From Isoalcanivorax pacificus W11-5 (GTDB taxonomy: Bacteria > Pseudomonadota > Gammaproteobacteria > Pseudomonadales > Alcanivoracaceae), in NCBI RefSeq assembly GCF_000299335.2, contig NZ_CP004387.1, positions 1,488,001 to 1,552,000 on the forward strand: DNA of 64,000 nucleotides, in the 5' to 3' direction. The notes below the pieces were generated by a model. The model had not been told where the DNA came from. It made no database searches and was given only the letters and a program-made list of their open reading frames with translations. Below, piece by piece: positions 22,954 to 32,066 of this stretch. A program made the position numbers and the translations under genes. The stretch's first letter is position 1. Every line of letters begins with the position of its first letter.

Positions 22954-24198
22954 ATGGCGCAAGATGTGACGTTGATCGCACAACCACTGACGCTGCCTTG
23001 CGGCGCGGTGCTGAAAAACCGGCTGGGCAAGTCGGCCATGAGCGAAACACTGGGCTCGCGCGACAATCGTGTGACGCCGAAACTGTCGCGGTTGTACCAG
23101 TGCTGGGCAGAAGGTGGCACGGGGCTGCTGGTGACCGGCAATGTCATGATCGACCGCCGCGCGCTCGGCGAACCGCACAATGTGGTGCTGGAAGACCGCC
23201 GCGATATGGCGGCGCTGCAGGCCTGGGCTCGTGCTGGCACACGCGATGGCGCGCACCTCTGGATGCAGCTCAACCATCCTGGCAAGCAGAGCCCGGTGCT
23301 GTTGTCACGGCAACCGGTGGCGCCGTCGGCGATCGGTTTCAGCAACCCGGCACTGAAACGGTTTTTTGCCACGCCGCGTGCGCTGACCGGCGAGGACATT
23401 CAGGACCTGATCCAGCGCTTTGCACGCAGTGCCGCCCTGGCGCGCGAGGCCGGTTTTACCGGCGTGCAGATTCACGGCGCGCACGGTTATCTGGTCAGCC
23501 AGTTCCTGTCGCCGCTGCATAACCAGCGTACCGATGAGTGGGGTGGCAGCCTGGAAAACCGCATGCGTTTCGTGTGTGAGGTGTACAAGGCGATCCGCGC
23601 CAGCGTGGGCAATGATTTCCCGGTCTCGATCAAACTCAACTCGGCGGATTTCCAGCGCGGTGGCTTTACCGAAGAGGAATCCATGCAAGTGGTGGAAACG
23701 CTCGGTGGCCTGGGCATGGACCTGATCGAGATTTCCGGTGGCACCTACGAAAAGCCGAGCATGGCCGGTCAGGGCGCGAAGGAAAGCACACGCCAGCGCG
23801 AGGCGTATTTCCTCGACTACGCAGAAAAAGTACGTGCCCGCGTCAGCACGCCGCTGATGGTGACGGGCGGTTTTCGCACCACCGAAGGCATGGTCGCCGC
23901 GCTGCAAAGTGGCGCCACCGATGTGGTGGGCCTGGCACGGCCACTGGTGCTGGCACCGGCGCTGGCGCACGATGTGTTGTCCGGCCAGGCGGTGATCAGT
24001 GAGGTGAAGCCGATTCGCACCGGGCTGAAGCCGGTGGATGACATGGCGATGATGGAAGTGTCCTGGTACACGCTGCAACTCGACCGGATCAGCCGTGGCA
24101 AGGCACCGCAGGCAGATGCCTCCGGGCTGGGGTCGCTGCTCAAGGTGCTGGGCGTGGTGGGCTGGCGACGACTGCGCATGGGGCGCATGCGCGCCTGA
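22954..24198 (+). CDS. Old Yellow Enzyme family NADH:flavin oxidoreductase
   Basis: A 414-residue FMN-dependent TIM-barrel oxidoreductase. The ATG at 22954 follows GGGGAGACATGAC. VLKNRLGKSAMSETLG near the start, WMQLNHPGKQSP, the catalytic-region VQIHGAHGYLVSQFLSP, and TGGFRTTEGM near the phosphate site mark the family. Members reduce enoates, dienoyl-CoA or nitro compounds. The protein lacks the extra iron-sulfur and NADPH domains of FadH, so it is a stand-alone OYE. It is probably co-transcribed with the SDR gene 30 bases downstream. Confidence 0.9.
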   Translation: MAQDVTLIAQPLTLPCGAVLKNRLGKSAMSETLGSRDNRVTPKLSRLYQCWAEGGTGLLVTGNVMIDRRALGEPHNVVLEDRRDMAALQAWARAGTRDGAHLWMQLNHPGKQSPVLLSRQPVAPSAIGFSNPALKRFFATPRALTGEDIQDLIQRFARSAALAREAGFTGVQIHGAHGYLVSQFLSPLHNQRTDEWGGSLENRMRFVCEVYKAIRASVGNDFPVSIKLNSADFQRGGFTEEESMQVVETLGGLGMDLIEISGGTYEKPSMAGQGAKESTRQREAYFLDYAEKVRARVSTPLMVTGGFRTTEGMVAALQSGATDVVGLARPLVLAPALAHDVLSGQAVISEVKPIRTGLKPVDDMAMMEVSWYTLQLDRISRGKAPQADASGLGSLLKVLGVVGWRRLRMGRMRA

Positions 24199-24228
24199 TC
24201 AGAACAGCGGCAGGGCAGGGAGCGGAGC

Positions 24229-25023
24229 ATGGACGTATTCAGGGGCAAGCGGGCACTGGTCACTGGCGCGTCCAGTGGTATCGGCGCGGCCATGGCACTG
24301 CAACTGGCGGCGGCGGGCTGTGATCTGATTCTGGTGGCGCGACGCTCCGGGCGGCTGCATGAGATGGCGCTGCGTTGCAGCGAGGCCGGTGCCGCGCACG
24401 GTATCGAATGCGAAGTGATCGCCATGGATCTGCTGGCGCATGATGCGGCCCACACGTTGCACCGGCAATTGCGCGAACTGGACCTGCCGATGGACATCCT
24501 GATCAACAATGCCGGCTTTGGCTTTCAACAGCCGCTGCTGGCGCTGCCGCTGAACGATCACCTGCGCATGATCGACCTGAACGTGCGTACCCTGACGGCG
24601 CTCACGCATCTGTTCGCCGCCGACATGGTGGGGCGTGGCCAGGGCTGGATTCTTCAGGTCGGGTCGGTGGCGGGTTATCTGCCGATCCCCGGCATGGCCA
24701 CGTATGCGGCCACCAAGGCGTACGTGGTGAGTCTGGGGCGCGCGCTGGCGGAGGAGCTGCGGCCGCAGGGGGTTGTCGTCAGTACGCTGGCGCCCGGCGG
24801 CACCGAGACGGAATTCTCTGAGGTCGCTGGCCAGCGCATCGAAGGCTACAAGAAAGCCGCATTGATGAGCGCGGAGCGGGTGGCGCGCGACGGCCTCCAC
24901 GGGCTGGCGCGTGGCCGGGTTGTGGTCGTGCCGGGCATGTTGTACAAGAGCTCGGTCGGTGGCGCGCGTTTGCTGCCCGAACGCTGGTTGACCCGACTGG
25001 CCGGGCGAGTGATGAAGGACTGA
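24229..25023 (+). CDS. SDR-family oxidoreductase
   Basis: A 264-residue classical SDR with TGASSGIG near residue 12, NNAGFGF, and YAATKAY as the catalytic Tyr/Lys pair. The sequence RRSGRLHEMALRC after the second strand suggests NADP. It resembles DltE/YqjQ-type SDRs acting on fatty or keto substrates; the substrate is unassigned. It follows the OYE gene closely. Confidence 0.88.
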   Translation: MDVFRGKRALVTGASSGIGAAMALQLAAAGCDLILVARRSGRLHEMALRCSEAGAAHGIECEVIAMDLLAHDAAHTLHRQLRELDLPMDILINNAGFGFQQPLLALPLNDHLRMIDLNVRTLTALTHLFAADMVGRGQGWILQVGSVAGYLPIPGMATYAATKAYVVSLGRALAEELRPQGVVVSTLAPGGTETEFSEVAGQRIEGYKKAALMSAERVARDGLHGLARGRVVVVPGMLYKSSVGGARLLPERWLTRLAGRVMKD

Positions 25024-25064
25024 TCGCCACCGGCCCTCTGTGACGGGCTGTGGAGCGGCAGTGT

Positions 25065-27278
25065 ATGGCACGGACGCGGATCCTTCTGATCTGTCAGATT
25101 TCCTTTCTTTTTCTCCTGTCCCCGGCGCACGCGGCGCCGGAAGTGGCGCCTGGCGAGCGTGTCGGGCTGGTGCTGTCCGGTGGTGGCGCACGGGGGTTCG
25201 CCCATATCGGTGTGTTGCAGGCGCTGGAAGAAAACAATATCCCCGTGCACGCCATTGCCGGCACCAGCATGGGGGCCATTGTTGGCGGGCTGTATGCCTC
25301 GGGCAAGAATGCCGCCGAAGTGGAGCAGGTGGCGCGAACCACCGACTGGGCCTACGCCTTTACCGACCGCTCTCCCCGCCGCGACCAGCCTTACATTTTT
25401 CGCCAGCTCGATGCCGGGCTGGCGGCCGATTACCGGCTCAACATCCGTGACGGGGCCATCGTGCTGCCGCGTGGTGTGATCCAGGGCCAGCACCTGACGC
25501 AGATTCTGGACCAGTTGTTTGCCGACATTGACCGGGTCACCTCGTTTGACCGGCTGGCGATTCCGTTTCGTGCGGTGGCCGCTGACCTGGTGACCGGGGA
25601 GCAGGTGGTGATGTCGCGCGGGCGGCTGAGCACAGCGGTGCGCGCCAGCATGTCGATCCCGGGTTTGCTGGAACCGGTGGAGTGGGACGGCAAGCTGCTG
25701 GTGGACGGTGGCATTGCCAATAATCTGCCGGTGGATGTGGCGCGCGCGATGGGAGTGGACCGGCTGATCGTGGTGGACGTGGGCACGCCGGCGCGTACAG
25801 CCGATGAAATCCAGTCGGTGGTGGATGTGGTTGATCAGCTGACCGGCCTGCTGGTGCGCAGCAATAGTGATGCGCAGCAGGCAACGCTGACCGGGCGGGA
25901 TATCCTGATCCGCCCGCAGCTTGTCGGGGTGACCAACTCCAGTTTCGGTGCCGTGGATGAAGCCATGGCAGCCGGCTATGCCGCCGCTATCCAGACGCTG
26001 GCGGCGAACGATTTGCTGGGCGATACGGTGCCGGTGACGGCGCCGCCCCGGGAAGGTGAAACCGGGCGCACGCCGGTGATCGATTTTATCGAGGTGGAAA
26101 ACGACGGCCCGGTGCATGACCGGGTGATCCGCAACCTGCTGCGGCAGAAAGCCGGCCAGCCGCTGGATACGGTGCGCCTGCAGGAAGATATTTCCGCCAT
26201 CTATGGCCTGGATTATTTCCGCGACATCCGATACCGGGTCATCGAACGTGACGGGCAGACCGGCCTGCGGCTGGTCTGCCGGGTGCGGCATGAGGGCAGC
26301 AATTTCCTGCGCGTCGGGTTGCGTGTCAGTGATGACTTTCGCGGCAACTCCGATTTCGGTCTCGGTGCCAGCCTGCGCCTGGCGGGGCTGAACCGGCTGG
26401 GGGGCACCGCCTTCATGCGCGCGGACATCGGCACCACGCCACGGCTGGAAGCGCGTTTTGTGCAGCCCTTAGATTTCCGCATGCGCTACTTCATTGAGCC
26501 GCAGTTGCTGTATCAGGCGGATCGCATTGATCTGTTCGATGAGGCGGTACAGGAGGAAGCGCTGGCCAGTTACCAGCGCCGCGAGCGGCAGGCGGGGCTG
26601 GCCATCGGCAGGCAGCTGTTCCGGCAGCGCGGTGAGGTACGCGCCGGTATGGTGCGCAAGTGGGGGGATCTGGATTTTCGTGGTGGCCTGTCGCTTGGCG
26701 AAGGCGATTATGACGATGCCTACAGCCTCGCACGGATAGGCTGGGACACCCTGGATGATCTGGCGTTTCCCACCCGTGGCACGCGCTGGGCGGCAGAGTG
26801 GCAATGGCATGAGCCGTCGCTCGGTGCCGACAACACATTTCGTCGTTTTGTCGGGGAAGCGACCTTCGCCATGACCTGGCGCCGCTATACCTTTTTGCTG
26901 GAAGGCGACCTCAGTGTGAGTGATTCCGATCAGGTGGATATCGCCAACCTGATCCCGATCGGTGGTTTCCTCGAACTCTCCGGGCTGGGGCCGCGCAGCC
27001 GCTGGGGCCAGCACCGCGCACTGACGCGGCTGGTGGCGCTGACCCCGCTGGGGCCGGACACGCCATTGCCAGCACCGGTGCCGCTGTTTGTCGGCGCCTC
27101 GCTGGAACGGGGCAATGTCTGGGAAACGCGTGACGATATGGGGGCCGGCAATGCCATCTCCGCCGGCAGTGTGTTCCTCGGCGCGGACACGCCGGTGGGG
27201 CCGGCGTATCTTGCTGTCGGTGTGGCACAGGGCGGCGATTACGCGGTGAACCTGTTTCTCGGACAATTGTTTCGCTAG
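25065..27278 (+). CDS. Patatin-like phospholipase with POTRA and beta-barrel (type Vd autotransporter, PlpD-like)
   Basis: A 737-residue protein. A signal peptide (cleavage near AHAAPE) precedes a patatin domain with GGGARG (39-44), nucleophile motif GTSMG (S68) and the aspartate of DGG (D214), the Ser-Asp dyad of patatins. A POTRA-like region follows at about 330-400 (VIDFIEVENDGPVHD..., LQEDISAIYGLDYFRDIRY) and then an Omp85-type barrel to the C terminus, ending with LGQLFR. This is the layout of Pseudomonas PlpD, a lipase delivered to the cell surface. The ATG at 25065 is preferred over a GTG at 25050. Confidence 0.9.
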   Translation: MARTRILLICQISFLFLLSPAHAAPEVAPGERVGLVLSGGGARGFAHIGVLQALEENNIPVHAIAGTSMGAIVGGLYASGKNAAEVEQVARTTDWAYAFTDRSPRRDQPYIFRQLDAGLAADYRLNIRDGAIVLPRGVIQGQHLTQILDQLFADIDRVTSFDRLAIPFRAVAADLVTGEQVVMSRGRLSTAVRASMSIPGLLEPVEWDGKLLVDGGIANNLPVDVARAMGVDRLIVVDVGTPARTADEIQSVVDVVDQLTGLLVRSNSDAQQATLTGRDILIRPQLVGVTNSSFGAVDEAMAAGYAAAIQTLAANDLLGDTVPVTAPPREGETGRTPVIDFIEVENDGPVHDRVIRNLLRQKAGQPLDTVRLQEDISAIYGLDYFRDIRYRVIERDGQTGLRLVCRVRHEGSNFLRVGLRVSDDFRGNSDFGLGASLRLAGLNRLGGTAFMRADIGTTPRLEARFVQPLDFRMRYFIEPQLLYQADRIDLFDEAVQEEALASYQRRERQAGLAIGRQLFRQRGEVRAGMVRKWGDLDFRGGLSLGEGDYDDAYSLARIGWDTLDDLAFPTRGTRWAAEWQWHEPSLGADNTFRRFVGEATFAMTWRRYTFLLEGDLSVSDSDQVDIANLIPIGGFLELSGLGPRSRWGQHRALTRLVALTPLGPDTPLPAPVPLFVGASLERGNVWETRDDMGAGNAISAGSVFLGADTPVGPAYLAVGVAQGGDYAVNLFLGQLFR

Positions 27279-27486
27279 CGGCGTTTTGATGGCAGCCATT
27301 TACGGTTGAATGTGACAGGCGTCATGCGCTGGACAGGGCCTCGGTGTAATGATGTTCACTGACCTGCCATTCGTCTGATTTACCTAGGCCAATGCCCGAT
27401 TTGTTATCGTGATTGGTGCTTTGTTCGTATAATTCCCGCCGCTTCAATGCCGATTATTGGCTGGCCAAATTATTAGCTGGAAGAGC

Positions 27487-27960
27487 ATGAACCGATTTCC
27501 GCGCCTCGTCCTGACCACGCTGTTATGTGCCGTTGCCGCGACGGCAGCACACGCCGACGTGCATCCGGTACTGGGGCGTGCCCTGTGCCTGGCTGCCGCG
27601 CAGGACAGCGCACTGGGCCCGCAGGTCGAGGTGTTGCTGGATCGTGGCGTGCTCGATTATGCCGACGTGCCGCAGGTGTTGAACCTGCCCTGTGAGGCCG
27701 GTCGCAATCTGATGCAGACCATTGTCAGCGGCCTGCACGCGGAGAACCTGGAGTACGTGGTGATCGATCTGGGACTCGACCCGGATGCGCCATTGCTGGA
27801 GATGGCCGGCGAACGGCTGACCCTGCAACAGTTTCTGCAACACAGTGTCGTGGCCGGTGAGCCCGCCGTGCAGCGTTTCGCCCGCGATTACCTGCGTGAC
27901 TTCCGTGATGCGGAATTCAACCCGAACCTGGTCGTCAGCGCGCTGATGCCCCACCGCTGA
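27487..27960 (+). CDS. Hypothetical exported protein
   Basis: A 157-residue protein with a signal peptide (MNRFPRLVLTTLLCAVAATAAHA, cleavage before DVHP). The mature domain has two cysteines (ALCLAA and NLPCEAG) that could form a disulfide. No family is recognised. It has its own upstream region of about 200 bases, with a possible -10 TATAAT at 27428-27433, and is followed by a clear terminator, so it is a single-gene unit. Confidence 0.75.
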   Translation: MNRFPRLVLTTLLCAVAATAAHADVHPVLGRALCLAAAQDSALGPQVEVLLDRGVLDYADVPQVLNLPCEAGRNLMQTIVSGLHAENLEYVVIDLGLDPDAPLLEMAGERLTLQQFLQHSVVAGEPAVQRFARDYLRDFRDAEFNPNLVVSALMPHR

Positions 27961-28012
27961 CAGACCCGTCCCGCTTTTGTTCTGTTTCTGCCTGAGAGCA
28001 GTTTAGATACGC

Positions 28013-28040
28013 CCCCGGCCTACCCACCGGGGTTTTTTTT
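28013..28040 (+). terminator. Rho-independent terminator
   Basis: CCCCGG (28013-28018) pairs with CCGGGG (28027-28032), followed by eight T. It ends the hypothetical exported protein gene. Confidence 0.88.
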
Positions 28041-28113
28041 GTCTCGATGCTGCCCTGGCAAGGTCCGTCATCCGTTGTTGATGTTTCATGTCTGCATGCC
28101 GTCAGGGCGGGGC

Positions 28114-28142
28114 TTGGTGCTGGCTGTTCATGGTGTTATCAT
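28114..28142 (+). promoter_or_regulatory. Sigma-70-type promoter candidate for the toxin-antitoxin pair
   Basis: TTGGTG (28114-28119) and TATCAT (28137-28142) are separated by exactly 17 bases, about 30 bases before the TumE-like start. Confidence 0.5.
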
Positions 28143-28172
28143 CTGGTCACAACATGAGCAAGGATGCCGGTC

Positions 28173-28535
28173 ATGACCAAGGACCCCGGACTGGAGGCGC
28201 TGCTGGACCTCCATGGGCAAACCTTCGTGGAAGACGGAGGCTACTGGTACAAGATCGAAGCCTGGAGAGTGGCGCCCTCCACGGAAAGACCGCACGGCAT
28301 ACGCTACAACCTGACGTTCCACAACAAATGGAACCAGCGGTTGTTCGGTTTCGACAACGCGCATGCTGTGGCAGAGAAAGCGGGTGGCAGGTTCAGCGGG
28401 CGCCGGATGGTGTATGACCACCGGCACCTGTCGCCGCAGGATAAAGGTACTCCATACGGGTTTTCATCGGCGCAGCAGTTGCTGACGGATTTTTTTGACG
28501 AAGTGAACCGCTTTATGCAGGAGGTCGGGCAATGA
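28173..28535 (+). CDS. TumE-like (DUF6516) toxin of a toxin-antitoxin pair
   Basis: A 120-residue protein. The ATG at 28173 is preferred to one at 28164 because AAGGA lies at the right distance. The pattern of a short beta-rich domain, WYKIEAWRV, RYNLTFHNKWNQRLFGFDNAH and a basic YDHRHLSPQDKG motif fits the TumE/DUF6516 group, described as toxins partnered by HTH antitoxins. The gene overlaps the downstream HTH gene by four bases (ATGA), as toxin-antitoxin pairs do. Assignment is by remembered family pattern, not by search. Confidence 0.72.
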   Translation: MTKDPGLEALLDLHGQTFVEDGGYWYKIEAWRVAPSTERPHGIRYNLTFHNKWNQRLFGFDNAHAVAEKAGGRFSGRRMVYDHRHLSPQDKGTPYGFSSAQQLLTDFFDEVNRFMQEVGQ

Positions 28536-28894
28536 AAGCATTGAACATCGGCATCATGCCCAGGGAGCAGTTCCAGCGCAGGGCGTTGTTGATCGCCTCG
28601 GGCAAGCTCAAGCCGAAAAGGGATGAGCCGAAAATCTGGTTCGGTTCCATCAAGTCACTGAGCCAGGTGCTCAGCGAGCAGAACATGCTGCTGCTCAAGC
28701 TGATCTGTGAGCACCAGCCGGAGACGCTGATGGAACTGGCGGAACTCAGCGGGCGGCATCGCGGCAACCTCAGCCGCACGCTGAAAACCATGGAACGCTA
28801 CGGCATCGTGGAACTGAAGCGACAGCGGCACACTATCAAGCCCATTGCCAAGGCCAGCCAGTTCACTATCCATTACGACATTCACTGCGCCTGA
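28532..28894 (+). CDS. TumA-like HTH antitoxin
   Basis: A 120-residue protein with a winged-helix domain in its second half: LKLICEHQPETLMELAELSG, then RHRGNLSRTLKTMERYGIVEL. This MarR/ArsR-like arrangement is typical of the HTH antitoxins paired with TumE-like proteins. A strong ribosome site (AGGAGG) lies inside the toxin gene, 9-14 bases upstream, consistent with the antitoxin being made in excess. It probably also represses the operon. Confidence 0.75.
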   Translation: MKALNIGIMPREQFQRRALLIASGKLKPKRDEPKIWFGSIKSLSQVLSEQNMLLLKLICEHQPETLMELAELSGRHRGNLSRTLKTMERYGIVELKRQRHTIKPIAKASQFTIHYDIHCA

Positions 28895-28927
28895 GCACGT
28901 CATTCAGGGCAGGCCAGGCGACGATGA

Positions 28928-29857
28928 TCAACCATTCTCCTTGAGCCAGATCGCCAGGGCGCCTTTGTCGGAAATCGCCAGTTTCTGGTAAATCCTTGCC
29001 AGGTGGGTGCGTACCGTCGTAGGGGAGATGCCCAGCATCCTCGCCACTTCCTTGTGACTGTTTCCGGCCGCATAGGCCCAGGCAGTTTCCAGTTCCCGTG
29101 TGCTGAGTGACACCGGTGGTGTGATGCCTGCGCGGACAAGCAGGCGGTTATGAAAGCGTTCTGCATTCAGCGACAAGTGACGATTCCGGTAGTGCCCGGT
29201 TTGCCACAGGGCCTTGTTGACCTCATCGGGAAGGAACTGGCCGGCCTGCCGGCCCCATTCACTGACAAGCAGCTCTGAAAATTCAGGCAGTGATGCGTGC
29301 AGCAGGCCGCGCTGGTCGATAAAGGCGGCGGGGGCCTGGTTGGCGCGCAGGCAATGCATGTCGTTATGGCGGGCGGCCAGAAACAGGTGCTGGGTAATGA
29401 TGTTCTTGGCTTCGGTCTCCTGGCGGCTGAAGGTGTTGCTGCGGTTTTCCCGTGCCAGGGTGACAAAGATGTGAAGGCCGGTCTGCGGGTCCAGTTCCAT
29501 GGTGGAAATCATCTGCCGGGCATAATACAGCCCCCAGTGTTCGTTGTAGGCCCGGCTTCGGCGGAATTCGGGAAGCTGTTCGATGGACCAGGTTCTGCCC
29601 GTGTTGCCAATGACCAGATTGGCGTACGGATCTTCGTGCTTCACGGCTTCCCAGGTATCGAAGAGCGTGTCGGTCTGGTCCAGTATGGTCGCCATGTGCA
29701 GTTGGCGGCTTTCGCCATTTCCTGCGCCCCAGATGGCGAAATCGAAATCAATATGCTGGCGGATTTCCGCTAGTGTCCAGCGGTGAAATTCTGCGGGGGG
29801 AAGGTGCATGCTGGCGTCGTGAATGGCGAGGATGAAATCGCCCATTTTGTGGTGCAT
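28928..29857 (-). CDS. LuxR-family transcriptional regulator
   Basis: A 309-residue protein. The C-terminal 60 residues are a LuxR/GerE helix-turn-helix (LSTRELETAWAYAAGNSHKE, VARMLGISPTTVRTHLARIYQKL). The N-terminal 230 residues form an unassigned sensor-like domain with aromatic-rich segments (FDFAIWGAGNG, YNEHWGLYY), possibly GAF- or PAS-like. No receiver domain is seen. It is transcribed away from the glycine-rich lipoprotein gene and could control it; that link is inference. Confidence 0.88.
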   Translation of the reverse strand: MHHKMGDFILAIHDASMHLPPAEFHRWTLAEIRQHIDFDFAIWGAGNGESRQLHMATILDQTDTLFDTWEAVKHEDPYANLVIGNTGRTWSIEQLPEFRRSRAYNEHWGLYYARQMISTMELDPQTGLHIFVTLARENRSNTFSRQETEAKNIITQHLFLAARHNDMHCLRANQAPAAFIDQRGLLHASLPEFSELLVSEWGRQAGQFLPDEVNKALWQTGHYRNRHLSLNAERFHNRLLVRAGITPPVSLSTRELETAWAYAAGNSHKEVARMLGISPTTVRTHLARIYQKLAISDKGALAIWLKENG

Positions 29858-30220
29858 AAGACGTTATCCCTTGTCTCGTCGATCAACAACCAATAAGCCT
29901 CCGAACAGATTCTGCATGCTTGATGCACATTGCCAGTCGGTGGCTTCAGGGCTCTGCGACGGCAGAGATTGGCTGGATCTTACCCTTACCTGGATGGCCG
30001 GCAGTGTAATGCATTTGCAGGATAACGGTAAACGACACCGGCAAATTAGTATGTGGCTCCGCGAGAAAATCCGATAGCTGGTATTTTCGGAGAAATAAAA
30101 AAGTCCGCGCTCAATGGCGCTGTTCAGCCGGGATGCAGGAATGTTTTCAGCGACGGGGCGCACTGCGCCCGCCGAGCTGCCCTGCGGCTGAAGCCATGCG
30201 GAATTCAAGGGAGTTGCAGT
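29858..30220. other. Divergent intergenic region, no gene seen
   Basis: This 363-base gap separates the LuxR regulator from the lipoprotein gene. It holds a small inverted repeat TGCAT-GCTTG-ATGCA (29913-29927), close to the regulator start, and a bulged hairpin at 30057-30092 (CTCCG...AAAAT pairing with ATTTTCGGAG). Either could be regulatory. Open frames inside lack a ribosome site and family features. Confidence 0.5.
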
Positions 30221-31993
30221 ATGAAAATGCGCGTGAAGATGACAGGCATGTTGTCACTGATGCTGGTCGGGGCAGCCCTGACGGGGTGTGGCGGCGGTTC
30301 CGGTGGCGGTTCCGGCGGTGGCGCCAATGGACCGGGGGACGGCGCGAATCTGCCGAGGCTGTCCGGCCTGGAGGGCGATGCGGACAATCACGACAGGCTT
30401 TATTTCACCCACGGCACGACCGGTGCGGATGACAGGGGAAGCTCCATTCTGTATGCCCTTGACGTGAACGCCCCGGACACATCGCAGGCGGTGAACCTCA
30501 CTATTGAGGAGGTCTACAACACGCAGGATCTGGGTGCCCACGCGTATGTTCCGCTTTATGAAGCCGACATCGATCCCGCGGACGGCAGCGTCGAAAACTA
30601 TCGGGTAACGGATATTCTGTTTCTGCACAATCGCGAGGACGGCAATCAAACATCGGAAGGTTTTGCGCGCGCAAGCCTGGACGGGGCAGCCGATGCGGCC
30701 GTCAGGGTGTCCTCGGAAAGCTACCTCACGGCGAGCCTGAGCGGTGCCTATACGCTGATCTGGCAAAATTATACGGAGGCCGATGATGCCGAGGTGTCCT
30801 ATAACCTGCCTGGCAACAAAAGCCATGTGAGAGCGAATTTTTCCGGCACGGATACGCCTTATTATTTTTCATCGAATGTGATCAAGCAGGTCGCGGCTGT
30901 GGGGCACGTCGGCAGTAGCGGGGACCGGCGTTACATTGCACTGACCAATGATTCGGGCACGCAGTGCGCCGGGGGATACTTCCTGACTGTTGCCAGCACC
31001 CTGAATGCAGGGGGCACGTCCTATGGCGCCAGTAACTATCTGCCCGACGGCAAGGAAGCCTTCGCTGCCGGGCCGCTGGGCGGTCCCCTGCGCGACGGCA
31101 GCCAGTATCTGGTCATCAAAACCCTGGCGCCCGGGGATTGCGCATCGGAAACGGCTCTGTGGCGCTATGACCCTTCGCGCCCCTGGGCTTCCAGCCTGAG
31201 CCAGGTGCTGGATGACAACGGCGCCCCTCTTATTTTCCCTGACAGCCTGGGCGGCGGCCCGCTGATGCCGGAGCCTCGCCACCTGGCCCGCGAGGGAGAT
31301 GTCGTGTACTTCGGCATCACCAGCATTCTCCAGGTCGGCACGCAGGATCTGTATCGGGTGGAAGGAGACAGCTGGTCGCTGCTGTCCGACGATGAAGACA
31401 ATCTCGGCGCCCATACCGGGTTTGTGGTCACGGGGGCGGGGCGTGTTGCGGTGTCCGCTGGCAGCACGGTGGTGAGCTGGAAGGCAGACGGCAGTGACCG
31501 TCAGGTGCTCGATAACACCGTGGCCGACTGGTTGGGCGCACTGCATACCGAGGTGCTGGGCAGCCGGGACGGCTGGATTTTCTACAACCGCGCCAGTATC
31601 AGTGGCCAGGACAATGCCGTGGCCATGAAGATCGACGGCAGTGATTCGCTGGTGATTGCCGGCGGCCAATGGGTGGGGGCATCGTCCTCCGGCAAGGGGG
31701 AAGCCATCGGCAACATGACCGAACTGAGCGAAGTGTTCCTCTGGCATGGACGGCAGATTGCCGCTGTCAGTGCCGCCGACCCGAAGGCCGGCATGGTGGT
31801 ACTGGGTGAGCTCGATGCCGCGCCGGAAAACGTCGTGATGTACGGATTGGCCCCGGGCCCGCACCGGCTGATACAGGTGCATGCCGATGAGGACACGGCG
31901 ATTGTGTATTACGTGAATACCCGCGAGGCAAACTCGCTGCGCAGGAACAGTGTGCCCGGCGCGGGGTATCAGAGGCCGGTGGACGGTTTCTGA
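30221..31993 (+). CDS. Glycine-linker lipoprotein of unknown function
   Basis: A 590-residue lipoprotein. The lipobox VGAALTGC is followed at once by a glycine/serine linker (GGGSGGGSGGG) that would hold the domain off the membrane. The long mature part has repeated strand-rich stretches (RHLAREGDVVYFG, SRDGWIFYNRASISG) and looks like a beta-propeller or similar repeat fold, but I cannot name it. The ATG follows AAGGGAGTTGCAGT. A 17-residue spacing between some repeat-like segments is not regular enough to define units. Confidence 0.78.
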   Translation: MKMRVKMTGMLSLMLVGAALTGCGGGSGGGSGGGANGPGDGANLPRLSGLEGDADNHDRLYFTHGTTGADDRGSSILYALDVNAPDTSQAVNLTIEEVYNTQDLGAHAYVPLYEADIDPADGSVENYRVTDILFLHNREDGNQTSEGFARASLDGAADAAVRVSSESYLTASLSGAYTLIWQNYTEADDAEVSYNLPGNKSHVRANFSGTDTPYYFSSNVIKQVAAVGHVGSSGDRRYIALTNDSGTQCAGGYFLTVASTLNAGGTSYGASNYLPDGKEAFAAGPLGGPLRDGSQYLVIKTLAPGDCASETALWRYDPSRPWASSLSQVLDDNGAPLIFPDSLGGGPLMPEPRHLAREGDVVYFGITSILQVGTQDLYRVEGDSWSLLSDDEDNLGAHTGFVVTGAGRVAVSAGSTVVSWKADGSDRQVLDNTVADWLGALHTEVLGSRDGWIFYNRASISGQDNAVAMKIDGSDSLVIAGGQWVGASSSGKGEAIGNMTELSEVFLWHGRQIAAVSAADPKAGMVVLGELDAAPENVVMYGLAPGPHRLIQVHADEDTAIVYYVNTREANSLRRNSVPGAGYQRPVDGF

Positions 31994-32004
31994 AGCGGCT
32001 TTGG

Positions 32005-32039
32005 GGGAGGGTGAGTTTTGCCTTGGGCGCCACCCTCCC
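32005..32039. terminator. Possible bidirectional terminator hairpin
   Basis: A 9-bp perfect stem GGGAGGGTG/CACCCTCCC (32005-32013, 32031-32039) lies between the convergent lipoprotein and dnaE2 genes. There is no clean T-tract on either side, so its termination strength is uncertain. Confidence 0.5.
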
Positions 32040-32066
32040 TGCTGCACTTTCCTCAATGGTGCTACA

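Noticed and set aside
28088-28417. Plus-strand frame overlapping the TumE-like gene
   Set aside because: It is out of frame with the better-supported gene, which has family features and a ribosome site.
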